Assembly (NCBI GenBank): GCA_031281345.1
Contig: JAITFN010000008.1
Coordinates: forward strand, 1-36,910
From: Candidatus Fibrimonadaceae bacterium
Lineage (GTDB): Bacteria > Fibrobacterota > Fibrobacteria > Fibrobacterales > Fibrobacteraceae
Length of the DNA stretch: 36,910 bases
Direction: 5' to 3'
Positions 7,581-14,347 of this stretch are shown one piece after another. The number at the start of each line of letters is the position of its first letter. The stretch's first letter is position 1. The notes under the pieces were generated by a model, which saw only the letters and a list, made by a program, of their open reading frames with translations, made no database searches and was not told the DNA's origin. Both the position numbers and the translations under genes were made by a program.

Positions 7581-8387
7581 CTAAAACCAAATGTGCACCG
7601 ATATACCGCTTAGTAGCAAGGCTCCACCTGTTGCGTACAAGATGTTTCTTGTCATTTCTGCGCTTTTCATTTCGTCTTGTTTGTCCTCATAGGCCTTTTT
7701 ATTTTTTTCGTAGTTAGTTTTTATTTCGGAGTCATTTTTACCAGTCGGTGCTGTATTATACAGTCTATCGGCTTCTTTGTAATAGTCTTTTGATTTTGCA
7801 TTGTAGTAAATGCCAAGTCCAATTGCTGCTCCGCCCAAAACATCCAAGCCAAGTGCTATCCAAAAGGAATTTTTTATTTTGGACTGGACAGGTATGTTTG
7901 TAGATATTGCTGCTGGTTCTTCTTTTTGTGTCACTTTTGCGAATAGGGTTGGTGAATTTTCGCTGATTACACCCAAAAGTCCTTTTATGTCTGGGTTTTC
8001 TTTTGTATAATAACCGAGCAATTTGCCGCTTGAAGTTTCGTAGAGTTCTACTGTAAGTGTGAATAGGCTACCCAGTTTGCCTATGAAGCCTTGTGTTACA
8101 TAGTCGCTTTTTATAGCTCTTCCTATGTCCACGGCGGTGCTTAGGTTTTCTGTTGTTTGTGGAACGCGGGATATGATTTCTTCCCTTGTCAATACGGAAT
8201 AATCTTTTGGCAAACTTATTGTTGCTTGTCTTCGAAGTTCGTCTGTTAGGAATTTGGTTTCTTCTATGCTTAGGTTCATCTCTTCGTCAGAGGCTAGGGT
8301 TATTTCCAAAACCGCAACGGTGGCAGCATTTGCCGTTGCTAGGCAAAGCAAGGCTGTTATTAAAGTGTATTTTAGATTTTTAAACAT
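7581..8387 (-). CDS. Envelope protein of unknown function, partner of the FISUMP lipoprotein
   Basis: This is a 268-residue protein with a signal peptide (1-21, ending ANAA). Residues 22-165 form an alpha/beta domain with features like CsgG/LpoB-type periplasmic domains: VAVLEITL, then FLTDELRRQA, YSVLTREEI, a conserved-looking GRAIKSDYVTQGFIGKLG and VELYETSSGKLLG. A hydrophobic stretch (about 172-193), a Lys/Glu/Tyr-rich coiled segment (195-245) and a final hydrophobic stretch (about 247-268) follow. I do not recognise a precise family. It lies 9 bases after the FISUMP lipoprotein gene and is almost surely co-transcribed; a GTAGG-like Shine-Dalgarno precedes the ATG. A role in the outer envelope together with the lipoprotein is inference. 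Confidence 0.75.
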   Translation of the reverse strand: MFKNLKYTLITALLCLATANAATVAVLEITLASDEEMNLSIEETKFLTDELRRQATISLPKDYSVLTREEIISRVPQTTENLSTAVDIGRAIKSDYVTQGFIGKLGSLFTLTVELYETSSGKLLGYYTKENPDIKGLLGVISENSPTLFAKVTQKEEPAAISTNIPVQSKIKNSFWIALGLDVLGGAAIGLGIYYNAKSKDYYKEADRLYNTAPTGKNDSEIKTNYEKNKKAYEDKQDEMKSAEMTRNILYATGGALLLSGISVHIWF

Positions 8388-8396
8388 ATAACCTAC

Positions 8397-9302
8397 CTAG
8401 TTCTTGATGCAACGAACGCTAAAGTATGCTGTCTTAAATGGTTGATTAGTAAGAATATCATCATTGAAACTGGACATTGAATATATGGAGGCATTATTAC
8501 CATTAGTATTTTCTAAGGTAGTCCACCAAGTACCTTGGGTGCCTTCATATAAATAAATACCACTCTCGTATGCTTCACACGGCTGAGCTGCAAAACCACT
8601 TGTATTAGTGCCATTGCCTAAGGGATTGCCATAACTATCTTTCCAACCTTCACGTGCCTTCAGATTTTTTGCAGAATTATCACTAGAATTTATCAATTTT
8701 TCCCACTCCGCAGCGGTTGGTATATGCCAATTTTCGGGACACACTCCCCGATGACGCGTGTCTATACTACTTTTGCAGGCATTATTATTGCAACTTAAAT
8801 CCAATTTCATAGCCAATGACCAAGTATATAATTTACCACAAGAATTATCTCCAGAATTGTAGAGGGAACTATCTTTCATATGGTAATCCAAATTTTGTGC
8901 CATCCAAATTTGGCCCCCTATCTCCACCCAATTGTAAATCTTGTTATCACGAATATCAGTGAACGTACCTGTCCTGTTAACAGATGAACTGCTCAACACA
9001 ACGCTTGATGAACTTGGCACAGCACTAGAAGATGAACTACTCGGTGCGGAGCTAGACGAGGAAGGTTTTGACGAGCTAGAACGTGCAATGGAACTAGAAC
9101 TAGGAACAGAAGAAGAACTGGAACCGAGAACAACAGAAGAACTGCTTGAATTGCTAGGTTTGCTAGACGAGGAAAGCTTGCTTGACGAGCTTAAAAAATG
9201 ACTTATATCTGGATATTCTGGATCAGGATTATCCGCACAAGATAAAAAGAAAGTAAGGACAAATCCCAAAACTACAACTGCGATTTTAACAAAATTATTC
9301 AT
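8397..9302 (-). CDS. FISUMP-domain lipoprotein with serine-rich linker
   Basis: This is a 301-residue protein. The N-terminal hydrophobic segment ends in a lipobox (L20-S21-C22), predicting lipidation at Cys22. Residues 36-110 are a serine-dominated linker with several Ser runs, the style seen in many Fibrobacter surface proteins. Residues about 113-301 are a FISUMP domain: TFTDIRDNKIYNWVEIGGQIWMAQNL, then GVCPENWHIPTAAEWEKLI, and a C-terminal FSVRCIKN. FISUMP domains are C-type-lectin-like and abundant in Fibrobacterota; their ligand is not settled. I chose the ATG at 9302 rather than the longer open frame to 9410 because it begins the lipoprotein signal and does not run through the divergent promoter. 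Confidence 0.9.
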   Translation of the reverse strand: MNNFVKIAVVVLGFVLTFFLSCADNPDPEYPDISHFLSSSSKLSSSSKPSNSSSSSVVLGSSSSSVPSSSSIARSSSSKPSSSSSAPSSSSSSAVPSSSSVVLSSSSVNRTGTFTDIRDNKIYNWVEIGGQIWMAQNLDYHMKDSSLYNSGDNSCGKLYTWSLAMKLDLSCNNNACKSSIDTRHRGVCPENWHIPTAAEWEKLINSSDNSAKNLKAREGWKDSYGNPLGNGTNTSGFAAQPCEAYESGIYLYEGTQGTWWTTLENTNGNNASIYSMSSFNDDILTNQPFKTAYFSVRCIKN

Positions 9303-9321
9303 ATTTTTCTCAACTGGAAGT

Positions 9322-9341
9322 AATATATAAATTTCTATATT
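9322..9341. promoter_or_regulatory. Divergent back-to-back promoters (FISUMP lipoprotein / FKBP)
   Basis: AATATA at 9322-9327 (TATATT on the minus strand) and TATATT at 9336-9341 (plus) are separated by 8 bases, making a near-palindrome. The plus box lies 7 bases before the FKBP ATG (leaderless). The minus box lies about 19 bases before the lipoprotein ATG, giving a leader of about 13 nt with a weak GAGA. Confidence 0.55.
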
Positions 9342-9348
9342 AACCGTT

Positions 9349-9909
9349 ATGCCAGATAGAATAACAAAAAATAAAAAAGTATCCATTGTGTATAGCATAA
9401 TGAACGACAAAGGCGAAATAATTATGGAAGTCTCGCCATACGCCCCTGTATTCTACCTGCACGGCTACCAAAACGAAAACATTGTTCCCGGGCTAGAAAA
9501 AGCCTTGGAAGGTCATAAAGAAGGCGATGTGTTCTCCGTTGAATTGCCATATCAGATGGCTTTTGGCGCTTACGACAAACAACTCGTTATGGAAGTGGCA
9601 AAAGAGGAATTAACTCCGTTCATAGACGATTTTTGGGTTGGAGGCTATATAGAGAGCTTTGACGAAGAATCTGGAGATGAAATATCCGACTCTGAAAGAT
9701 TCTTTATGAACATTGAAAAGCCTCAAGAACCCAATGGTTTTATCATTCGCGAAATTCGCAAAGACACAATTCTTTTAGACGGCAACCACCCCTGCGCCGG
9801 AATGGATTTAATCTTTAATGTAAGGGTTGTTTCTGTTGAAAATGCTTCTATAATGGAACTGGAAAACGGCTATCCAAAAGAAAGCGAAAATTATGACGAC
9901 GAATATTAA
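9349..9909 (+). CDS. SlyD-like FKBP-type peptidyl-prolyl isomerase
   Basis: This is a 186-residue protein. It shows FKBP/SlyD landmarks: an N-terminal KNKKVSIVYSIMNDKGEII, YLHGYQNENIVPGLEKALEGHKEGD (the SlyD form of the active-site region), the AFGAYDK step, and a C-terminal DGNHPCAGMDLIFNVRVVSV. The central segment (about 72-140) is the insert-in-flap chaperone region and is longer and more acidic than usual. The His-rich metal-binding tail of enteric SlyD is missing; the end is acidic instead. It probably acts in the cytoplasm as a folding helper. The last 17 bases overlap the start of rpiA, so the two are coupled. Confidence 0.88.
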   Translation: MPDRITKNKKVSIVYSIMNDKGEIIMEVSPYAPVFYLHGYQNENIVPGLEKALEGHKEGDVFSVELPYQMAFGAYDKQLVMEVAKEELTPFIDDFWVGGYIESFDEESGDEISDSERFFMNIEKPQEPNGFIIREIRKDTILLDGNHPCAGMDLIFNVRVVSVENASIMELENGYPKESENYDDEY

Positions 9910-10579
9910 ACAACAAGCTGGCATAGCGGCGGCAAATTTGGTGCAAAATGGAATGGGTGTGGGGCTTGGCACCGGAAGCACGGTGTTTTTTACGCTGGAA
10001 AGGCTTGCGGAGAGGCAAAAAACAGAGGGGCTTAAATTCTTTGGAGTTAGCACAAGTTTCAGCACAACCTTGCTCTGCCGTAAAATGGGCATTGAGCTAA
10101 AAGACAGCGGCTCTGTTTCGCATTTAGACCTTGCTATAGATGGTACAGACGAAATAGACCCAAATTTGAATTTGATAAAGGGCAGGGGTGCAGCACATTT
10201 GCTTGAAAAAATAGTAGCAAGCCTCGCAGACAAATTTGTTATAGTTGCAGATTCGGGAAAAAAGGTTCAAAATCTCGGAGAGAAATTTCCTTTGCCTCTT
10301 GAAATTTTGCCCGCAGCGCTTGGGTTGGTAGAGGCTCGCATAAAAAGTTTGGGTGGCTCAATGGAAGTTCGCACTGCCGGAGCGTGCAAAGACGGCCCAA
10401 CTATCAGTGATTCTGGAAATATAATTGCAGATGCAAAACTCGGTTTGATAAAAGAACCCGAAATTCTTTGCAAAGAATTGGATTCCATTCCGGGGCTTGT
10501 TGGTCACGGTTTATTTGCAGGGCTTGCAAAAGAGGCTTTTATTGCAGGTGAGGCAGGGGTTGAGCATATTTCACCCTAA
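9893..10579 (+). CDS. rpiA: Ribose-5-phosphate isomerase A
   Basis: This is a 228-residue protein of normal RpiA length. It shows GVGLGTGST (phosphate-binding loop), AIDGTDEIDPNLNLIKGRGAA with the catalytic acid region, the conserved IVADSGKKV, and a C-terminal PGLVGHGLFAGLA. It interconverts ribose-5-phosphate and ribulose-5-phosphate in the pentose phosphate pathway. The start overlaps the FKBP gene by 17 bases. The 3' end overlaps the convergent VanX-like gene by 41 bases, an unusually deep tail-to-tail overlap that involves coding sequence of both. Confidence 0.95.
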   Translation: MTTNIKQQAGIAAANLVQNGMGVGLGTGSTVFFTLERLAERQKTEGLKFFGVSTSFSTTLLCRKMGIELKDSGSVSHLDLAIDGTDEIDPNLNLIKGRGAAHLLEKIVASLADKFVIVADSGKKVQNLGEKFPLPLEILPAALGLVEARIKSLGGSMEVRTAGACKDGPTISDSGNIIADAKLGLIKEPEILCKELDSIPGLVGHGLFAGLAKEAFIAGEAGVEHISP

Positions 10580-11270
10580 TAGTATCCGCGGGGGCGGCGT
10601 TGAAATGCCACCATTCGCTTGGCAAAGTTATCCAGCCGCTTTTTCGCATAATGGAGCGCAAAAATTCTCGGTTTTTGATTTGGGTATCTGTTAGCAAGCC
10701 TTGCGAAATTGCCTGAGCCTCACCTTTTTCGCCTGCGTAAAAAGCAAAGGAATCGTAAGGAAGCCCCATATCCACGGGTTCGTTTGCTTCGTTTAGCAAG
10801 CCAATATCCACTGCCATTCCATAAGCGTGAATACTGCCCTTTGCAGGGCTGCTCACAAAATGCTGCCACGGCGTGTTGCGCACCGCAGAACGCAAAACTT
10901 CTTGGGCGTGGTTTGAGCGAGCCGCATCAAAAAGAATAAATTTGTAATCCGGTTTTTCCTTTTTTAAAAAATTTGCCGCCCATTTTAATTTCTGCATCGC
11001 ATCTTTGTGTAAAAAAGCTCTTTGAATTCCGCAATAAAGATTATGACCGCTGAAATTGTCAAAAGTGGCGTAGGGCATTTTAATAACCAAATTTTTTATT
11101 CCCTTCACCTCTTCCCAGTCCTCAAAATTCTCTGCTGCCGCAAGCCACTCTTTTTGCGCAGAGCAAAACGTCAATGGTTTTTCCGGTTTTTGTGGAACAA
11201 ATAGGGGAAGTGTATCTTGAGCAAAAATGGCATTAACAAAAATTAGCAATGCTAAAAATTTTATTCGCAT
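10539..11270 (-). CDS. VanX/DdpX-like D-Ala-D-Ala dipeptidase, secreted
   Basis: This is a 243-residue protein with a signal peptide (1-18, ending NAIFAQ). Zinc ligands of the VanX (M15D) family are in place: SIHAYGMAVD gives H148 and D155, and SEWWHF gives E219 (general base) and H222. The substrate-site DAARSNHAQ supplies the conserved Arg118, and YATFDNFSGHNLY matches the family start. The exported location suggests D,D-dipeptide recycling or wall turnover rather than cytoplasmic vancomycin resistance; no vanHA genes are nearby. The ATG at 11270 follows an AAGGAAG Shine-Dalgarno and overlaps the end of the M23 peptidase gene by 10 bases. The last 13 codons lie antisense to the end of rpiA. 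Confidence 0.9.
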   Translation of the reverse strand: MRIKFLALLIFVNAIFAQDTLPLFVPQKPEKPLTFCSAQKEWLAAAENFEDWEEVKGIKNLVIKMPYATFDNFSGHNLYCGIQRAFLHKDAMQKLKWAANFLKKEKPDYKFILFDAARSNHAQEVLRSAVRNTPWQHFVSSPAKGSIHAYGMAVDIGLLNEANEPVDMGLPYDSFAFYAGEKGEAQAISQGLLTDTQIKNREFLRSIMRKSGWITLPSEWWHFNAAPADTIRVKYAQPLPHLQ

Positions 11271-12430
11271 TTTATTTTTTCTTCCTTGCAAGCCTTTGTT
11301 TTGCCGCATAGTTTTAAGCTAAGTGGCTCTTTAAAATCAAAATCTCTTTTTTCAACTAACAATTCTTTGGTGTTGTAATGAAAGTCAAATATAACCCACT
11401 TGCCGTTTTTATCCCTAAAATCAACGCTATCAAAATCCAGCCCGCCAGCCAATGAATCTAAAACCGGAATTCGGCATTGCACCTTTCCTGCAAAATCTGT
11501 TTTCAAGAAAACTTTGCCAAGGCTAGGCGGCACAGTGTCTAAAAAAACAATGGCTGTATCTTTATCTTTTAGTTTTAAGCTATCGGACCTTATCACAAGT
11601 TCTTTTTTTGAAACATTATTTGCAAAATCCTTAGCCACCGCCATTATATTTTTCCCGCCCTTAGCTTTGATAAAATGCCAATCGCTAACCGTGTCTGGAT
11701 CTTGCACGTTTAATAAATCCTCTTTTATTTTTGCCATTTTGTCTGGCGCAAAAGGAAGAGAATCGTACTTTTTGCTGAAAATCAATTTTTTGCCCTGAAA
11801 CACATCAAGCGAATACACAGACATCGGGTTTTCCAATGGCTCTCTTGAATAGTCCACAATTTTAATCGCAAAGCCGCTGTCAAAAGGTGCGGCATCCAAA
11901 ATATAGGGGGCTATTGTGTCTGTGCATTGCATCATTTTGCAGGGGTTAAGGGCAACTTTTCCATTTGATGTTCTGCGCTCAACGTGCAAATGCGGATTGC
12001 CAATGCCTGTACTGCCGCTATATGCCAAGGTATCGCCTTTTTTAAATCTGAGTTTCAATGAAAGATGTACATTTGCTTTTTCTTTTTTTAGCATTTCTCT
12101 GTGAATTAAGCTATCTATCTTTGGGCTGAATTCAGACAAATGCGCAAACAGCCAAATATGCTCATCTTTTGCCTTGAATTTTATATGCCGTCCATAGCCA
12201 AAGGCTCCCCTTGCAGCAAACTCCACTGCCCCATCGCTTGGCGCAAGCACTGGCCAGCCCTCTTCCATATTAGTTGATAAATCTATGCCCGCGTGGTAGC
12301 GCGTTCCCCTGCTTTCGCCAAAAGAAGATGTTAGGTATGCTGTTTTGCCAAGCGGCAAATATGGACTAGCGGCTTCTGCAAAAAATGCCACAAAAAAAAT
12401 ACAGCAAAAAAATTTTAATCCGATATCCAA
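11261..12430 (-). CDS. Secreted M23 (LytM-type) metallopeptidase
   Basis: This is a 389-residue protein with a signal peptide (1-21, ending AEAAS). The LytM/M23 domain (about 25-160) carries the zinc motifs RYHAGID (H46, D50), FAHLS (H97) and GNPHLHVE (H147, H149), so it looks catalytically complete. Residues 165-389 are beta-rich repeats of a kind I do not recognise, with segments such as DTVPPSLGKVF that resemble Ig-like modules. It probably cuts peptidoglycan cross-links in the periplasm. It sits between a diguanylate cyclase (16-base overlap) and the dipeptidase (10-base overlap), so endopeptidase and dipeptidase may act in sequence on wall peptides. Confidence 0.9.
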   Translation of the reverse strand: MDIGLKFFCCIFFVAFFAEAASPYLPLGKTAYLTSSFGESRGTRYHAGIDLSTNMEEGWPVLAPSDGAVEFAARGAFGYGRHIKFKAKDEHIWLFAHLSEFSPKIDSLIHREMLKKEKANVHLSLKLRFKKGDTLAYSGSTGIGNPHLHVERRTSNGKVALNPCKMMQCTDTIAPYILDAAPFDSGFAIKIVDYSREPLENPMSVYSLDVFQGKKLIFSKKYDSLPFAPDKMAKIKEDLLNVQDPDTVSDWHFIKAKGGKNIMAVAKDFANNVSKKELVIRSDSLKLKDKDTAIVFLDTVPPSLGKVFLKTDFAGKVQCRIPVLDSLAGGLDFDSVDFRDKNGKWVIFDFHYNTKELLVEKRDFDFKEPLSLKLCGKTKACKEEKIKCE

Positions 12431-13779
12431 ATCCGGTTCCTGCCATTTTGCTTTGCTTTGTACAAGGCTTTGTCTGCAGCCTCTATTATGCAGTCGTGTT
12501 CTTCACTGCCGTTTGGAATCATGCTGCACACGCCTATGCTAACCGTAAATTTGGTTTTTACTCCGGTAGTTGTTATAATAACCTCTTCCTCAACGCTTTT
12601 GCGTATTCGCTCTGCAATAACGCTGGCTTGGTAAGAATTTGTGCCATAAAGCAACACGCCAAACTCTTCGCCACCAAATCTGGCCACAAAATCTGCGCTT
12701 CTCTTTAAATTTCTTTTAAATATAGAACCTGCTACCTTAAGCAACTCGTCTCCTTGCAAATGCCCGTAGGTATCGTTGTAATTTTTGAAAAAGTCAATAT
12801 CTATCATCAAAAAGCTCAAATTAACTCTCTCTCTGAGCGCCCTATTCCATTCATGCACAATTTGCCTATCAAAAGACCTGCGATTTGGAATTTGAATTAA
12901 GCCGTCCATAAGGGAATCTTGTTCTGCTAGTTCCTTTAATTTCGTAATCTCCGAAACATCGTTGAGCATAAAGAACATGCTATCGTCTGTCATTTTGTTG
13001 GCAAACACATTAAAGGTTCTTATTTGGCCATTTACATTTATCTTTTGATAATCCTCGTAAAAAGAACGTTTTTTTGAAATATCTTCGAACAATTCTCTAA
13101 CAGACCTTTCATTGAATAAGTCTAAAAAGTCTGTGCCAGCTAATTCTTCTGGTTCTTTTATGCCAAAAATCTTGGAAACAGACTGGCTTATGTATCTTAT
13201 TTTATTATCTCCATCCAACAGAACAAGCACATTTGGGGTTGACCTCATAAGGGCACCAAAAGAATCTGTGGCACTGCTAGCTTCATTTGACTTTCTAACC
13301 GCAAATTGCACCACAAGGGAAAGCATTAAACCAGAACAGAATATAAGGCTAAAGTGCACCCAGACATTGCCATTTATATGGGGAGGCAGCTCAAAAACGG
13401 TGAGATATATATTTACGATTTGCGTTGTTATAAGCAGAATCAAATAATTTTTAACATTGAAATATACTGCGCAAATAAGCAATACAAGCAAATAATAAGC
13501 ATAAAAATATTTAAATGAACCAATGGCAAAAGAAGCCCATATATAAGAAACATACAGACAAAATGAAAAAATCAATGGAAATCTTTTAAAATTTTTTCTT
13601 GAGAAAAACGCAAATAAGGTTAGGACAACAGCAGCAACTACCCCGCATATAACAGCTGTATGATAATTCCCCATTACTATTTCGGCCACTACTCTTAATG
13701 AACAAAAAAACACCCCGCTAAACAAGACCAGCTTGTTAGCGCGGCTTTTGTGTTTTTCTTCTAGTTCATTACCATACAT
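12415..13779 (-). CDS. Membrane PAS-GGDEF diguanylate cyclase
   Basis: This is a 454-residue protein. About six hydrophobic segments lie in residues 15-160, followed by a PAS domain (about 175-280) and a GGDEF domain (about 285-454). The active site reads GGEEF (369-373). The RxxD inhibition site (RSAD, 360-363) lies the standard five residues upstream, so feedback inhibition by c-di-GMP is expected. The base-specificity Asp in GHLQGD (D344) is kept, arguing for c-di-GMP rather than a hybrid product. A GAGGTAGGA Shine-Dalgarno and an AT-rich TATATT-like box lie in the 34-base gap after the PAP2 gene, so a secondary promoter is possible. It overlaps the M23 gene, linking the signal to wall remodelling. 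Confidence 0.93.
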   Translation of the reverse strand: MYGNELEEKHKSRANKLVLFSGVFFCSLRVVAEIVMGNYHTAVICGVVAAVVLTLFAFFSRKNFKRFPLIFSFCLYVSYIWASFAIGSFKYFYAYYLLVLLICAVYFNVKNYLILLITTQIVNIYLTVFELPPHINGNVWVHFSLIFCSGLMLSLVVQFAVRKSNEASSATDSFGALMRSTPNVLVLLDGDNKIRYISQSVSKIFGIKEPEELAGTDFLDLFNERSVRELFEDISKKRSFYEDYQKINVNGQIRTFNVFANKMTDDSMFFMLNDVSEITKLKELAEQDSLMDGLIQIPNRRSFDRQIVHEWNRALRERVNLSFLMIDIDFFKNYNDTYGHLQGDELLKVAGSIFKRNLKRSADFVARFGGEEFGVLLYGTNSYQASVIAERIRKSVEEEVIITTTGVKTKFTVSIGVCSMIPNGSEEHDCIIEAADKALYKAKQNGRNRIWISD

Positions 13780-13813
13780 ATCAGTTTTTCCTACCTCTTA
13801 ATAATATATATTT

Positions 13814-14347
13814 TTATTGCCAAAATATAACAAAAACAATTTTTCCGAGCCAAAAACTTAAAAATCCAAGACAAATCCCACCAATAACGTCTGAAAGCCA
13901 GTGCACTCCGTAATAAACCCTTAAAAAACCCCAAGTAATAGGCATAAATAACATAGTCCAACCTATAATAGGTACTTCTGCAAAAACAGTGAAACCAACG
14001 GCAAGGTTATTCATGGTATGGCCGCTTGGAAAGCTGTATTTATCCAGCGGCGGAACATCTGCGCTCACTTCCTTCAATAATTCAAAGGGACGTTTGCGGC
14101 GAATAGAGAGTTTAATGAGCCAATAAAAAAACAAACTCAACAAAAGTGCAGGTATAACACGTTCTACTATTCCAAATAAAACTATTTTACCATAAAAAAA
14201 GTAAATGTATGCTATTACCAAAGCCCATACATAGCCATCGCCCATGCGAGTATAAAGCCTCAAAAACTTATCCATCCCTGCCGAGAAAGAATGTCTCCGC
14301 CAAAAGAAGAAGAAACGCAAATCTAAAGATTCTACAGATTTAAGCAT
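13814..14347 (-). CDS. PAP2-family membrane phosphatase
   Basis: This is a 177-residue protein with several membrane helices. The three PAP2 motifs are present: KLSIRRKRP, then YSFPSGHT, and LRVYYGVHWLSD with the catalytic His and Asp. Likely substrates are undecaprenyl pyrophosphate or phosphatidyl phosphates; the sequence cannot decide. Neighbouring wall genes favour undecaprenyl recycling (inference). The ATG overlaps the rapA stop by 8 bases (ATGCTTAA), so translation is coupled. Confidence 0.9.
   Translation of the reverse strand: MLKSVESLDLRFFFFWRRHSFSAGMDKFLRLYTRMGDGYVWALVIAYIYFFYGKIVLFGIVERVIPALLLSLFFYWLIKLSIRRKRPFELLKEVSADVPPLDKYSFPSGHTMNNLAVGFTVFAEVPIIGWTMLFMPITWGFLRVYYGVHWLSDVIGGICLGFLSFWLGKIVFVIFWQ

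Noticed and set aside
8941-9201. Plus-strand open frame rich in Glu and Leu
   Set aside because: It is the complement of the serine-rich linker codons of the FISUMP lipoprotein.
10539-11270. VanX-like gene as part of a vancomycin-resistance cassette
   Set aside because: No D-Ala-D-Lac ligase, dehydrogenase or VanRS genes are present, and the protein has a signal peptide.
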